From positions 186,001 to 250,000 of the forward strand of contig JADCLP010000001.1 in assembly GCA_014983025.1 (NCBI GenBank): a stretch of 64,000 bases of DNA, given 5' to 3'. Source of the stretch: Erythrobacteraceae bacterium E2-1 Yellow Sea (lineage in GTDB: Bacteria > Pseudomonadota > Alphaproteobacteria > Sphingomonadales > Sphingomonadaceae). The position numbers and the translations under genes were made by a program. Positions 7,547 through 17,620 of this stretch are shown one piece after another. How positions within the stretch are numbered: position 1 is the stretch's first letter; each line of letters starts with the position of its first letter. The notes below the pieces were generated by a model, which saw only the letters and a list, made by a program, of their open reading frames with translations, was not told the origin of the DNA and did not search any database.

Positions 7547-10339
7547 TTGACCGACGATACTGATACATTACCCCCCGCTTCTCCGACCGAATCCTTTGAA
7601 CGGATCGACATCGTTGAGGAGATGAAGACCAGCTATCTCGATTACGCGATGAGCGTGATCGTCAGCCGCGCGCTGCCCGATGTCCGCGATGGGCTGAAAC
7701 CAGTTCACCGCCGTATCCTGTTTGCCAGTCAGGAAGGCGGTTTTGTCGCTGGCAGACCTTATCGCAAGAGCGCAAAGATCGTGGGTGACGTGATGGGTAA
7801 CTATCACCCCCATGGCGATAGCGCGATTTACGATGCCCTGGCACGCATGACACAGGATTGGTCGCTGCGTGTACCGCTGATTGATGGTCAGGGTAATTTC
7901 GGATCGATGGACCCTGATCCACCTGCCAGCATGCGGTATACCGAAGCGCGTCTGGCACGGGTAGCCAATTCGCTGCTTGATGATCTGGACAAGGATACTG
8001 TCGATTTCGCGGAAAACTATGACGGATCGCGCAAGGAACCGACTGTTCTGCCGGCACGCTTCCCCAACCTGCTGGTCAATGGGGCAGGCGGTATCGCGGT
8101 GGGTATGGCCACCAATATCCCGCCGCATAATCTGGGTGAGGTGATCACGGGCTGCCTGGCCTTTATGGAAAATCCCGGCATCACCAGTGAAGAATTGATG
8201 GAGCATATTCCAGGCCCCGATTTCCCCACTGCCCCGCTGATCCTGGGGCAATCTGGCGCAAAGGCAGCCTATACAACAGGACGTGGTTCAGTCCTGATGC
8301 GGGCGCGGCATGAAATTGAAACAAACCGTGGCGATCGCCAGTCCATCGTCCTGACAGCTATCCCCTATCAGGTGGGCAAATCCGGCCTGGTGGAAAAGAT
8401 TGCCGAAGCGGCGAAGGATAAACGGATTGAGGGTATCTCGGATATCCGCGATGAATCCAGTCGTGAAGGCGTGCGGGTGGTGGTGGATCTGAAGCGCGAT
8501 GCTTCCCCAGAAGTCGTGTTAAACCAGATCTGGCGTTACACCCCTGCACAGGCAAGCTTCCCGGCCAATATGCTGGCTATCCGCGGTGGCAAACCAGAAG
8601 TGATGACGCTGCGCGATATCGTGCAGAGCTTCATCACTTTCCGTGAAGAGGTTATCACCCGCCGGACCAAGTTTGAACTGAACAAGGCGCGTGACCGCGC
8701 GCATATCTTGCTGGGTCTGGTTGTGGCCGTGTCCAATCTGGACGAGGTGGTTGTGATGATCCGAGGGTCGTCCAACCCAGCGGCTGCCCGCGCCAAATTG
8801 CTGACGCGCGAATGGCCGATTGGCGACATCGCGCAATATATTCGGCTGGTCGAAGCGATTGATCCGTCTGCGGATGAGGAAGGTGGCACCTATCGCCTAT
8901 CCGAACGACAGGTGAAGGCCATTCTGGATTTGCGCCTTCATCGCCTTACGGCTTTGGGTCGCGATGAGATTGGTGACGAGCTGAAAGAACTCAGCATTGC
9001 GATTGAGGAATATCTTTCGATCCTGGCCGACCGCGCAAAGCTGTATGGTGTGATGCGGGAAGAGCTGGAGGAAATCCGCGCCACCTATGCCACGCCGCGC
9101 GTTTCGGAAATTGCCCCTGCATGGGATGGTCTGGAAGATGAAGACCTGATCGAACGGGATGAGATGGTCGTTACCGTAACACTGGATGGCTATATCAAAC
9201 GCACCCCGCTTTCGACATTCCGCGCACAGCATCGCGGCGGCAAAGGCCGCGCCAGCATGTCCACCAAGGATGAAGATGCCGTGTCCGAAATGTTCGTGAC
9301 CAGCACGCATAATCCGGTGCTGTTCTTCTCGACCGCGGGCAAGGTCTATCGCCTGAAGGTGTGGAAGTTGCCCGAAGGTGGCCCGGCCACGCGCGGCCGC
9401 CCGATTGTGAACATGTTACCAGCACTGGATGAAGGCGAAACGATCCGTACCGTGCTGCCGCTCCCTGAAGATGAGGATCGCTGGGGCGCCCTGTCTGTGG
9501 TGTTCGCCACTGCAAAGGGCAATGTTCGCCGCAACAGCATGGATGCCTTCACCAACATCCCGTCCAACGGCAAATTTGCGATGAAGTTCGATGAAGGCAG
9601 CGATGATCGCCTGATCGGCGTCGCTCTGCTGAACGCGACAGATGATGTCCTGCTCGCCACGCGTCAGGGCAAGGCAATCCGCTTTGCTGGCGAAGATGTG
9701 CGCGAATTTACCAGTCGCACTTCCACCGGTGTCCGCGGCATGAAGCTGCGCGATGATGATGAAGTTGTCTCGCTGTCCATACTTCACCGCGTTGGCACCG
9801 AAGCGGAAGAGCGCGACCAATATCTCAAATTCGCACCGTGGAAAGCGGAACGCGAAGGTGAACCGGAACTGGATTCCGCGCGCTTTGATGAACTGGCAGA
9901 AAAAGAACAGTTCATCCTTACCGTCTGCGCCAATGGTTATGGCAAATTGTCATCTGCTTATGAATATCGCCGTATCGGTCGCGGCGGTCAGGGCATCGTC
10001 AATATCGACAATATCAAGCGTAATGGCGAAGTAGTCGCCAGCTTTACCGCAACCCAGGCAGACCAGCTGATGCTGGTGACAGATCAGGCCAAGCTGATCC
10101 GTATCGGTCTGGATAGTCTGCGCGTTCTGGGCCGCAATACGGCAGGTGTACGTCTGTTCGATGTGGGCAAGAATGAGCTGGTCGTCTCAGCCGTGCGGAT
10201 TGACGAGCAGGAAGCGCCTGAGAACGAGGCGGAAGAAGCGATTGTAGAGGAGATGGAAGGGCGTGGTTCGCCAGAAACCACACCGCATACGACTCCGCAA
10301 TCTGACCGGGATATGACGGAAGGTGATGGAGAGGAGTAA
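7547..10339 (+). CDS. gyrA: DNA gyrase subunit A
   Basis: Breakage-and-rejoining subunit of the type II topoisomerase that introduces negative supercoils. The 930-residue protein shows the N-terminal MKTSYLDYAMSVIVSRALPD, catalytic Tyr131 in SMRYTEARL, and the quinolone region HPHGDSAIYD with Ser92 and Asp96, the drug-sensitive forms. The C-terminal pinwheel carries QHRGGKG, a GyrA box with His in place of the second Gln/Arg-type residue, which favours GyrA over ParC. No ATG or GTG is available in frame ahead of the conserved region before a stop, so the TTG at 7547, preceded by GGAACGG, is the only reasonable start. The tail is acidic. A hairpin overlaps the stop codon. Confidence 0.96.
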   Translation: MTDDTDTLPPASPTESFERIDIVEEMKTSYLDYAMSVIVSRALPDVRDGLKPVHRRILFASQEGGFVAGRPYRKSAKIVGDVMGNYHPHGDSAIYDALARMTQDWSLRVPLIDGQGNFGSMDPDPPASMRYTEARLARVANSLLDDLDKDTVDFAENYDGSRKEPTVLPARFPNLLVNGAGGIAVGMATNIPPHNLGEVITGCLAFMENPGITSEELMEHIPGPDFPTAPLILGQSGAKAAYTTGRGSVLMRARHEIETNRGDRQSIVLTAIPYQVGKSGLVEKIAEAAKDKRIEGISDIRDESSREGVRVVVDLKRDASPEVVLNQIWRYTPAQASFPANMLAIRGGKPEVMTLRDIVQSFITFREEVITRRTKFELNKARDRAHILLGLVVAVSNLDEVVVMIRGSSNPAAARAKLLTREWPIGDIAQYIRLVEAIDPSADEEGGTYRLSERQVKAILDLRLHRLTALGRDEIGDELKELSIAIEEYLSILADRAKLYGVMREELEEIRATYATPRVSEIAPAWDGLEDEDLIERDEMVVTVTLDGYIKRTPLSTFRAQHRGGKGRASMSTKDEDAVSEMFVTSTHNPVLFFSTAGKVYRLKVWKLPEGGPATRGRPIVNMLPALDEGETIRTVLPLPEDEDRWGALSVVFATAKGNVRRNSMDAFTNIPSNGKFAMKFDEGSDDRLIGVALLNATDDVLLATRQGKAIRFAGEDVREFTSRTSTGVRGMKLRDDDEVVSLSILHRVGTEAEERDQYLKFAPWKAEREGEPELDSARFDELAEKEQFILTVCANGYGKLSSAYEYRRIGRGGQGIVNIDNIKRNGEVVASFTATQADQLMLVTDQAKLIRIGLDSLRVLGRNTAGVRLFDVGKNELVVSAVRIDEQEAPENEAEEAIVEEMEGRGSPETTPHTTPQSDRDMTEGDGEE

Positions 10340-10350
10340 ACCTCCTCTCC
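10328..10350 (+). terminator. Terminator-like hairpin overlapping the gyrA stop codon
   Basis: Perfect nine-base stem GGAGAGGAG (10328-10336) with CTCCTCTCC (10342-10350); the loop TAAAC contains the gyrA TAA. Downstream bases are pyrimidine rich (CTTTCCC) but not a classic T run, so strength as a terminator is uncertain. Confidence 0.5.
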
Positions 10351-10379
10351 CTTTCCCGTCCCATCTGTTGTTCAATTAA

Positions 10380-11027
10380 TCAGGCTTCATGATCGCGGCG
10401 CAGTGTTTGCACAACGCCCGTCGCGATAAGAAACTGTGCCGAATAATAAACCGGCCAGATCAGCAGATCCGGCAATACACCCAGATCAAACGGGCCAAGT
10501 CGGCTGAAGATCAGAAGATCCGACACGACAAACAGCACCGTACCAATCCCGACGCGATAGCGGGTGAAACGGCTCATCCATGCAGTCGCTGCCATGCCGC
10601 CCAGCGCCAGCCCGTAAAGTGCGACCTGCATATCATGGCTCAATTGCCAGCTCAGAAATGGCGTGCCGATCAGCAGCGTCACAGCCAGCGCCTTCTGGCT
10701 GAATGTCGGATGTTTACGCAGGTTCTGAAGGTAAAGCGTTATGGCGGCGAGGTGTGAGAGGAAGAACAGCGTGCCCCCTGCCTCCATCGACAGCTCCATT
10801 CCCATATCTCCAATAGCCGACAGGGCCAGGGCAATGGTCAGGATCGTGGCATTGTGCCCTACCCCACGACGGAGCGCATAGGCTGCAAGGAAAGCGACTG
10901 CCGCGCCTTTGATCAGCATCAGCCAGATACCGCCCAAATGTGAATCGCTGAGGAAATAAAACGCCACCGCCGCTGTAATACTGGCAAGTAGCCATGGGCG
11001 ATGATTGACCAGCGCGCGTTTGGGCAT
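10380..11027 (-). CDS. YhhN-family (lysoplasmalogenase-like) membrane protein
   Basis: A 215-residue integral membrane protein with about seven or eight hydrophobic helices. The conserved acidic positions of the YhhN/TMEM86 family are visible: [12 protein letters not shown] (about residue 75) and the late [14 protein letters not shown] and [14 protein letters not shown] segments. Eukaryotic TMEM86B hydrolyses lysoplasmalogens; the bacterial substrate is mostly unknown, so only the family is claimed. I chose the ATG at 11027 because GAAAGGAAA lies just upstream; a longer frame to 11078 adds a basic stretch with no support. Convergent with gyrA and divergent from trmFO. Confidence 0.85.
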   Translation of the reverse strand: MPKRALVNHRPWLLASITAAVAFYFLSDSHLGGIWLMLIKGAAVAFLAAYALRRGVGHNATILTIALALSAIGDMGMELSMEAGGTLFFLSHLAAITLYLQNLRKHPTFSQKALAVTLLIGTPFLSWQLSHDMQVALYGLALGGMAATAWMSRFTRYRVGIGTVLFVVSDLLIFSRLGPFDLGVLPDLLIWPVYYSAQFLIATGVVQTLRRDHEA

Positions 11028-11096
11028 GCAATTTCCTTTCCTTTTACGGGTCTTGGACTTGATAGATGGGGCACGCAAGCACTAGTGCGACCAGCG

Positions 11097-12476
11097 ATGA
11101 ACACATCCACAACACATGACGTGCACATTATTGGCGGTGGTTTGGCCGGGTGTGAGGCTGCATGGCAGCTGGCCCAACGCGGTTTCACCGTGCGCCTGTC
11201 TGAAATGCGCGGGAGCGGTACGATGACAGCCGCCCATCAGACCGATGGTCTGGCTGAACTGGTCTGTTCCAACAGCTTCCGTTCTGATGATAGCGACAAG
11301 AACGCCGTGGGCCTGCTTCACCATGAAATGCGCGCGCTGGATTCGCTGTTAATGCAGGCAGGTGAAAGGGCACGTGTGCCCGCGGGCAGCGCGATGGCGG
11401 TGGACCGTGATGTGTTCTCGGCAGAGGTGGAGCGCGCACTGGCAGAACACCCCAATGTCACCATAGTGCGTGAACGCGTGGATAGCCTGCCGAGCGACGG
11501 CATGACTATTGTCGCCACAGGTCCACTAACGGCAGAGGCTCTGGCGGGCAGCATCGTGTCTGCTACCGGTCAGGAAAGGCTGGCCTTCTTCGATGCCATT
11601 GCGCCCATCGTTCATCGTGACAGCATTGATATGGATATCTGCTGGATCCAGAGCCGGTGGAACAAGCGCAATGAAGCCTCCAACGAAGAAGGCGATTACA
11701 TCAACTGTCCCATGACGCGGGATCAATATCTGGCATTCCATCAGGGCCTGCTGGATGGCGAGAAAACCGAATTTCGCGAATGGGAAAAGGACACACCCTA
11801 TTTCGATGGCTGCATGCCGATAGAGGTGATGGCAGCGCGCGGTGTGGATACGCTGAGGTTCGGCCCGATGAAGCCGGTGGGGCTGGACAATCCGCGCGAC
11901 ACCACGCCTGAATATCCGCAGGGCCGATGGCCCTATGCCGTGGTCCAGCTGCGGCAGGATAACAAGTTGGGCACTTTGTGGAACATGGTCGGCTTTCAGA
12001 CCAAGCTGAAATATGCAGCGCAAGTGGAACTGTTTCGTACCATCCCGGGTCTGGAAAACGCCGAATTTGCCCGGCTGGGCGGGCTGCATCGCAACACCTT
12101 CCTCAATTCCCCACTGGTGCTGGACCGGCAATTGCGGCTGCGCAATGCCCCGCATATCCGCTTTGCCGGGCAGGTGACAGGGTGTGAGGGCTATGTCGAA
12201 AGCTCTGCCATCGGGCTTGTTGCTGGGATGATGGCCGCCTGCGAATTGGCCGGGCGTGAATGGAGTCCCCTGCCCGCAACCACCGCAATGGGCGCATTGC
12301 TCAGTCATATCACTGGCGATGCCGAGGCAGAGACTTACCAGCCCATGAATGTCAATTTCGGGCTGTTTCCGCCACTTCATGAAGTGAAGAAGAAACAGCG
12401 TAAGGAAGCCTATACCACGCGCGCCAAGGCAGACTTGTCAGAGTGGTTGGCAGGGCAGGAGCCAGTACCCGCCTAA
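11097..12476 (+). CDS. trmFO: Folate/FAD-dependent tRNA (uracil-54-C5)-methyltransferase
   Basis: Makes ribothymidine at tRNA position 54 using methylenetetrahydrofolate and FADH2. The 459-residue protein opens with the Rossmann motif [18 protein letters not shown] and shows [18 protein letters not shown], the catalytic-Cys region [15 protein letters not shown] and the C-terminal [20 protein letters not shown], all TrmFO signatures. The ATG at 11097 gives the family N-terminus; the open frame upstream to 11001 is antisense to the YhhN gene start region. The stop overlaps the convergent EF-hand gene by four bases. Confidence 0.96.
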   Translation: MNTSTTHDVHIIGGGLAGCEAAWQLAQRGFTVRLSEMRGSGTMTAAHQTDGLAELVCSNSFRSDDSDKNAVGLLHHEMRALDSLLMQAGERARVPAGSAMAVDRDVFSAEVERALAEHPNVTIVRERVDSLPSDGMTIVATGPLTAEALAGSIVSATGQERLAFFDAIAPIVHRDSIDMDICWIQSRWNKRNEASNEEGDYINCPMTRDQYLAFHQGLLDGEKTEFREWEKDTPYFDGCMPIEVMAARGVDTLRFGPMKPVGLDNPRDTTPEYPQGRWPYAVVQLRQDNKLGTLWNMVGFQTKLKYAAQVELFRTIPGLENAEFARLGGLHRNTFLNSPLVLDRQLRLRNAPHIRFAGQVTGCEGYVESSAIGLVAGMMAACELAGREWSPLPATTAMGALLSHITGDAEAETYQPMNVNFGLFPPLHEVKKKQRKEAYTTRAKADLSEWLAGQEPVPA

Positions 12477-12934
12477 CATTTGCAAGCGGGTTTGCCTGGC
12501 ACCAGCTTGGGCGCGGTAGCGGCAAATTCGCGTTGGGTCAGCTTGCCGTTTCCATCTGCATCGGCACCATCGAAACGGTCCGCCGTAGTCACAGCCCATT
12601 CTTCAAAGGTCAGCAGATTATTGCCGTCCTTATCCAGCTTGCGGAAACCATCGCTGCGGGTGGAGAGCATTTCATTTCGGGTAATCACAAGGTCGCGATT
12701 GCGGTCATAACGGAAAAAACGGCGCTGTTCGCGGCTCAGTTCACTCGCTTCTGGTGGAGTTGGTCCCTCCATATCGCCAGGATCTGTCACTGGCAGATCT
12801 TCAGGCGATGGACCCTCAGCCATGACGGGCGGTGACGGGGCCTTGTCCTCCACCTGCGCCACGCCCTGCCACCAATAGAGACCAACACTGGCTATTATCA
12901 GGCCCAGAAACAGCCCCAGAACCATACGGCCCAT
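12473..12934 (-). CDS. Membrane-anchored EF-hand calcium-binding protein
   Basis: A 153-residue protein with an N-terminal hydrophobic anchor (residues about 4-22), a Pro/Glu-rich spacer (residues 30-65) and three EF-hand loops: [24 protein letters not shown] and [12 protein letters not shown], each with acidic residues at the usual coordinating positions. It is therefore likely exposed to the periplasm and able to bind calcium. It ends in Cys-Lys-Cys. Convergent with trmFO, sharing four bases at the stop codons. Similar small EF-hand proteins occur widely in sphingomonads with unknown role. Confidence 0.85.
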   Translation of the reverse strand: MGRMVLGLFLGLIIASVGLYWWQGVAQVEDKAPSPPVMAEGPSPEDLPVTDPGDMEGPTPPEASELSREQRRFFRYDRNRDLVITRNEMLSTRSDGFRKLDKDGNNLLTFEEWAVTTADRFDGADADGNGKLTQREFAATAPKLVPGKPACKC

Positions 12935-12974
12935 GGTAATTCCCCCTGTATAACTATCTGCAGGAAATCGTTTA

Positions 12975-13658
12975 TCAGCGCCCTAGCAATCCCGCCCTAA
13001 GGGCCACGAGTGACGCCCCCCTTCCCGCCATCATAGGTGCCAGATCATTGGCTAATGATCGACTGGCCAAGGCCCGTAGAACTGCCAAACCGCGCAAGTT
13101 TCGCGGCAATTTGACTGATGAATACTGTTGTTCTGACAAACGTTGGAAAAGTGCCCGTTCAGCCGGATCAGAGATATGAATACCTGCATCTGTTAATGCC
13201 CAGACGCACGCCGCCGAAGTTACAACATTGTAATCCCCTGCTTCGCACAAGGCCAAAAAGGGGGCAGCGCGACCATGGGCAAAGGCAAGCGCGGATTCTT
13301 CAGGCAAAGGTGGTTCAACAAGCAACTGTTCCCACCCATCAACCAATGCGACAAGTGGTGCTTCCTGTTCTGCCCAAAACAGACCCAGTGCATCCAGCAC
13401 CGCATCGCCACGCGGGCGCTCTGCCACAGGTTTGCCCAACATATCGCGCCACCACGCGATACGCATTTGCCCCAACATCGGTTCACTGGATTGACCGATT
13501 AGCCGGCCAATCCTTTGATCGAGTAGCAGTGCCGATTCCAGACGGGGGCGAAGCGCCGGGGCTGTATATCCCAGCGCTATCTGCAGTTCCGCTGGCAACA
13601 AGGCGGTGTCCGGATGCGCTGATACGCCACCGGTAAGGTCATCACCGCCTTGGGGCAT
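12975..13658 (-). CDS. Squalene/phytoene-synthase-fold protein, NDUFAF6-like
   Basis: A 227-residue protein resembling the trans-isoprenyl diphosphate synthase fold in its non-catalytic branch. The stretch LLDQRIGRLIGQSSEPMLGQMRIAWWRDML, cited by its key residues E-P-M-L-x-Q-M-R-x-A-W-W-R-D, matches NDUFAF6, a mitochondrial complex I assembly factor, and LPRNLRGLAVLRALA matches its C-terminal part. The two Asp-rich catalytic motifs of true squalene or phytoene synthases are not seen. Four bases separate it from pdhB, so it probably belongs to the pdh transcript. Enzyme function is doubtful; a role in complex I assembly is inference from the mitochondrial homologue. Confidence 0.7.
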   Translation of the reverse strand: MPQGGDDLTGGVSAHPDTALLPAELQIALGYTAPALRPRLESALLLDQRIGRLIGQSSEPMLGQMRIAWWRDMLGKPVAERPRGDAVLDALGLFWAEQEAPLVALVDGWEQLLVEPPLPEESALAFAHGRAAPFLALCEAGDYNVVTSAACVWALTDAGIHISDPAERALFQRLSEQQYSSVKLPRNLRGLAVLRALASRSLANDLAPMMAGRGASLVALRAGLLGR

Positions 13659-13661
13659 CGA

Positions 13662-15053
13662 TCAATCCTTGTAACAGACCTTCTTTGCTGCAGCGACGAT
13701 GCGCGGTGCATCGATCAACGCCAGCTTTTCAAGGTTGGCAGCATAGGGCAGCGGCACGTCTTCATCTGTCACGCGCAGCACTGGCGCATCAAGATGGTCA
13801 AAACCCTGCTCCATACAAACAGCCATCACTTCCGATGCGATCGAACAGACCGGCCAACCTTCTTCAGCAATGATCAGGCGATTGGTCTTGGCAAGTGAGG
13901 CAAGGATGGTATCCGTATCGAGTGGGCGCAATGTGCGCAAATCGATCACCTCTGCATCAATCCCTTCGCCAGCCAGCGTTTCGGCAGCATCCAGAGCAAG
14001 CCCGACACCGATGGAATAGCTGACAATGGTGACATCACTGCCTTCACGCATGATCCGCGCCTTGCCAATCGGCAGGACGTGATCATCCAGATCGGGGACA
14101 TCGAAACTGCGGCCATAAACCAGTTCGTTCTCCAGGAAGACCACCGGGTCCTCGCTGCGGATCGCCGCCTTCATCAGCCCCTTGGCATCCGAACTGTCAT
14201 AGGGCGCAATCACAATCAGACCCGGCACACTGGCATACCATGGGCCATAGTTCTGGCTGTGTTGTGCACCAACACGCGATGCAGCTCCGTTGGGACCGCG
14301 GAAAACGATCGGGCAACGCATCTGGCCACCTGACATGTAATTGGTCTTGGCTGCCGAGTTGATGATATGATCTATTGCCTGCATGGCGAAGTTGAAGGTC
14401 ATGAATTCCACGACCGGACGCAAACCACCCATAGCCGCCCCGGTGCCGATACCGGCAAAACCATATTCGGTGATGGGCGTATCAATTACGCGCTTGGGAC
14501 CGAATTCATCGAGCAGCCCCTGGGTAACCTTATAGGCGCCCTGATATTCGGCCACTTCCTCGCCCATCACGAACACGCGATCATCGCGGCGCATTTCCTC
14601 GGCCATGGCATCACGCAGCGCTTCGCGCACGGAAACCTGGGTGAAGCTGGTGCCGGATGGGATTTCCGGATCGGCTTTGGGTGACGATTTGGGCCTGTCC
14701 GGGGCGGAAACCCCGCCCGGTTCTTCACGCCCGACATCCTTGCCCTCACCCGGCACATCGGCAACAGGCTCGTCTGCGGCGGCGGGCGCTGACACAGCGC
14801 CTGCATCCTCACCCTCGCCCGCCAGCATGGCAATGACGGTGCCGACCTTCACATTTTCGCTGCCTTCGGGGATCAGGATTTTGGCGAGCGTGCCTTCATC
14901 TACCGCCTCAAATTCCATCGTCGCCTTATCGGTTTCGATTTCGGCAATGATGTCACCCGAAGTGATTTCATCACCTTCCTGCTTGAGCCAACGGGCAAGG
15001 GTGCCCTCTTCCATAGTGGGGGAAAGCGCAGGCATTTTCAGTTCAACAGCCAT
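13662..15053 (-). CDS. pdhB: Pyruvate dehydrogenase E1 component, beta subunit, with N-terminal lipoyl domain
   Basis: Part of the complex converting pyruvate to acetyl-CoA. Residues 1-80 form a lipoyl domain ([17 protein letters not shown], then [10 protein letters not shown] with the lipoylated Lys43), followed by an Ala/Pro/Glu-rich hinge (about 85-135) and the E1-beta transketolase fold ([53 protein letters not shown]). A lipoyl domain on E1-beta is characteristic of alphaproteobacterial PDH; its Lys would be a substrate of LipA encoded at 3395-4348. It starts three bases after the pdhA stop, so both are in one operon. Length 463 residues is normal for the fused form. Confidence 0.96.
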   Translation of the reverse strand: MAVELKMPALSPTMEEGTLARWLKQEGDEITSGDIIAEIETDKATMEFEAVDEGTLAKILIPEGSENVKVGTVIAMLAGEGEDAGAVSAPAAADEPVADVPGEGKDVGREEPGGVSAPDRPKSSPKADPEIPSGTSFTQVSVREALRDAMAEEMRRDDRVFVMGEEVAEYQGAYKVTQGLLDEFGPKRVIDTPITEYGFAGIGTGAAMGGLRPVVEFMTFNFAMQAIDHIINSAAKTNYMSGGQMRCPIVFRGPNGAASRVGAQHSQNYGPWYASVPGLIVIAPYDSSDAKGLMKAAIRSEDPVVFLENELVYGRSFDVPDLDDHVLPIGKARIMREGSDVTIVSYSIGVGLALDAAETLAGEGIDAEVIDLRTLRPLDTDTILASLAKTNRLIIAEEGWPVCSIASEVMAVCMEQGFDHLDAPVLRVTDEDVPLPYAANLEKLALIDAPRIVAAAKKVCYKD

Positions 15054-15056
15054 GTC

Positions 15057-16145
15057 TCAGTACTCCCCAACCAGCACATCGGTGTAGAGTTCTGAAGCCT
15101 CTGGCTCCGGTGAATTTTCGGCAAAATCGGCACTTTCGGCCACACGGGCACGGATCGCCTTGTCGATCGCTTTCAGGTCTTCCTCGCTCTTGCCCTTTTC
15201 GAGCAATATCTTCTTCAGACCTTCAATCGGGTCCTTGTGTTCACGCACGTCCTGCACTTCTTCCCGACTGCGATATTTCGCCGGGTCGGACATGGAGTGA
15301 CCGCGATAACGATAGGTGTTGAGTTCCATCAGCACTGGGCCATTGCCTTCGCGCACATGTTTGAAAGCAACTTCGGCGGCGCCACGTACTTCCAGCACAT
15401 CCATGCCGTTCACATCCATGCCGGGGATGCGGAATGCGGTGCCGCGGCGATAAAACTCTGTTTCTGCAGAGCTGCGTCTCACGGCAGTACCCATTGCATA
15501 TTGGTTGTTTTCTACCACGAAAACGATCGGCAATTGCCACAGGCTGGCCATGTTCATGGTTTCATAGACCTGGCCCTGATTGGCTGCGCCATCACCAAAA
15601 TAGGCCAGGCAAAGGCCGCCGTCTTCACGGTATTTATGTGCCAGTGCCAATCCGCCGCCAAGTGAAACCTGCGCGCCGACGATGCCATGACCGCCGTAGA
15701 ATTTATGTTCGGTGCTGAACATGTGCATCGAACCGCCCTTGCCCCGCGAAATGCCAGCCTCACGCCCAGTCAATTCCGCCATGATGACTTTGGGATCGAT
15801 GCCGTAAGCCAGCATATGGCCATGGTCACGATATCCAGTGATGACGCTGTCCAAACCTTCCTGCAGGCCAGACTGCAGGCCCACAGCCACCGCTTCCTGC
15901 CCGATGTAAAGGTGGCAAAAACCACCAATCAGCCCCAATCCATAAAGCTGGCCTGCTTTTTCCTCAAACCGTCGAATCAGCAGCATCTGCTCATAATAGG
16001 CGAGCATTTGATCGGTGCTTGCATCGTATCGTGGTGCCTTGGCATGCGCTTCTTGAAGGCTGCGCAGGGCGAAATCATCATCTGTATTGTCAGCGCCACT
16101 GGTGATTGCCGCCTGCGTGGCGGGCTTTTTCGGAGATCGAGCCAA
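15057..16145 (-). CDS. pdhA: Pyruvate dehydrogenase E1 component, alpha subunit
   Basis: Thiamine-diphosphate-binding subunit of E1. Motifs are MLLIRRFEEKAGQLYGLG, GFCHLYIGQEAVAVGL, the ThDP motif GDGAANQGQVYE through VVENNQYAMGT, and the phospho-loop-like TYRYRGHSMSDPAKYR. I prefer the TTG at 16145 (362 residues) because AAGGAAG lies six bases upstream and the protein then begins with a basic, Ala/Pro-rich tail as in relatives. An ATG at 16247 would add 34 residues without a ribosome site and without family character. The gene lies between ftsB and pdhB. Confidence 0.95.
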   Translation of the reverse strand: MARSPKKPATQAAITSGADNTDDDFALRSLQEAHAKAPRYDASTDQMLAYYEQMLLIRRFEEKAGQLYGLGLIGGFCHLYIGQEAVAVGLQSGLQEGLDSVITGYRDHGHMLAYGIDPKVIMAELTGREAGISRGKGGSMHMFSTEHKFYGGHGIVGAQVSLGGGLALAHKYREDGGLCLAYFGDGAANQGQVYETMNMASLWQLPIVFVVENNQYAMGTAVRRSSAETEFYRRGTAFRIPGMDVNGMDVLEVRGAAEVAFKHVREGNGPVLMELNTYRYRGHSMSDPAKYRSREEVQDVREHKDPIEGLKKILLEKGKSEEDLKAIDKAIRARVAESADFAENSPEPEASELYTDVLVGEY

Positions 16146-16273
16146 AGCTTGCTTCCTTGTTTTTTCGTTGCCCCTGGGGAGTGGGATTGCACGATCCCTA
16201 TAGTCAGATGCAGTCACCAGACGCAACGTAAACCGCGCGTTCTGCATACGAAATCTCGCGATTTGGGAAGTAT

Positions 16274-16591
16274 CTAATTGCCGTCAATTGTAATGACGAC
16301 TTCGTCCTGATGGACAACATTCATATTCTTGCGCAACAATTCACCCACAAGATCAGGATCGGCAGCTTCCGGGTCCAATCCATCAACCAGATTGCGCAAT
16401 TCATTGCGGTGATGCGTCAGCTTTACAATCTGTGCCCGCCTTTGCTGCAACAGGCTGGCCTTTTCATTCCATGCCAGCAGCCCGGTTGGACCGGCAATGG
16501 CCAGGGCGGCCAAAATCAACAGCACACCCAGCGCCAGACCCTGACGGACCTGATCACGTGGCAGCCGGCTGATGATTCCCCCTTTTTTCAT
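16274..16591 (-). CDS. ftsB: Septum formation initiator FtsB/DivIC family protein
   Basis: A 105-residue single-pass membrane protein: short basic N-terminus, one hydrophobic helix (about residues 18-40) and a coiled coil (LLQQRRAQIVKLTHHRNELRNLVDGLD) followed by the LRKNMNVVHQDEVVI segment typical of FtsB/DivIC. It belongs to the divisome subcomplex FtsB-FtsL-FtsQ that triggers septal peptidoglycan synthesis. Position just upstream of pdhA is common in alphaproteobacteria. It is divergent from mscS with 167 bases between. Confidence 0.88.
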   Translation of the reverse strand: MKKGGIISRLPRDQVRQGLALGVLLILAALAIAGPTGLLAWNEKASLLQQRRAQIVKLTHHRNELRNLVDGLDPEAADPDLVGELLRKNMNVVHQDEVVITIDGN

Positions 16592-16758
16592 ATGCGCACA
16601 GAATCATAGTTAATGTGTGGATTCAAGCGGTTTGTGATGAAACCTGCTTAGAAATACGCTAAGTGACTCTAATTGATCATGTTGATGCTTTATGCCAGCA
16701 AATGATCAGCCGATTGGGTAGCCAGCCGAAATCACCGCAGCAAGGATAACAGGACGAT

Positions 16759-17607
16759 ATGTTCGAAATAATTGACCGCCAGATTGGGCAGATGTGGTAC
16801 GCATTCACAGAGTCTCTACCGAGCCTGTTTCTGGCTGTTATCCTGCTCGTCATCACCGGACTGATTGCGAGTTTCGCCAGCAACATCGCTGACCGCATTG
16901 TGGGCAAGACAAGTCTGCGTCCGTCACTGAAAAATCTGATCGAAACCCTGATAAAGCTGGTAGTATGGCTGACGGGCCTGTTCATCGCAGCCATCATGAT
17001 TTTCCCCGATGTCACCTTTGGGGGCATGATTGCCGGCCTTGGCATTGGTGCTGTCGCCATAGGCTTTGCCTTCCAGGACATATTTGAAAATTTCCTGGCT
17101 GGCGTCTTGATCATGTTGCGCGAAAAAATGCGGATTGGCGACATCATCCAGTGCGAAGGGATAGATGGCAAGGTTGAACATATCACCTTGCGCGAAACGC
17201 ATATTCGCGCGACATCAGGTGAATTGACAGTCGTGCCCAATTCCCTGCTGTTCAAGAACCCGGTGGAAATCCTGACCGATGTCGAACAGCGGTGCCATAC
17301 CAGCACTGTGGGTGTTTCATACGATACTGATTTGGACAAGGCGGCAGATGTAATCCGCAAGGCAGTGGAGCTGGTGGACCAGGTCGACACGTCCAAGGGC
17401 ATTGACGTATTCGTGAGTGAATTCAACAGTAGCTCTGTAGATTTTCTGGTCCGCTGGTGGGCTGGTTCTTCCCCTGGCGATGGACATAAAAGCCGCGATC
17501 AGGTGCTACGCTCCATCAAGCGCGCGCTGGATAATGCAGGGATCGAAATCCCCTTCCCCTACATCACGCATACCTTCAAGAACGCCGTGCCATTGGCCAA
17601 GGACTGA
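16759..17607 (+). CDS. Small-conductance mechanosensitive channel (MscS family)
   Basis: A 282-residue inner-membrane channel that opens under membrane tension during osmotic downshock. Three hydrophobic helices are seen, about residues 21-42, 60-82 and 90-113; the last, GLGIGAVAIGFAFQDIFENF, is the pore-lining TM3 with its Gly/Ala packing pattern. The beta domain follows (RIGDIIQCEGIDGKVEHITLRETHI, with VPNSLLFKNPV), then the alpha/beta C-terminal domain. Length matches E. coli MscS (286). A long antisense frame at 16677-17426 on the other strand is a shadow. Confidence 0.93.
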   Translation: MFEIIDRQIGQMWYAFTESLPSLFLAVILLVITGLIASFASNIADRIVGKTSLRPSLKNLIETLIKLVVWLTGLFIAAIMIFPDVTFGGMIAGLGIGAVAIGFAFQDIFENFLAGVLIMLREKMRIGDIIQCEGIDGKVEHITLRETHIRATSGELTVVPNSLLFKNPVEILTDVEQRCHTSTVGVSYDTDLDKAADVIRKAVELVDQVDTSKGIDVFVSEFNSSSVDFLVRWWAGSSPGDGHKSRDQVLRSIKRALDNAGIEIPFPYITHTFKNAVPLAKD

Positions 17608-17620
17608 GGGCAAACCCTGC

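Noticed and set aside
16677..17426. 249-codon minus-strand frame over mscS
   Set aside because: Ser/Thr-rich, antisense to a clear MscS protein, no motif.
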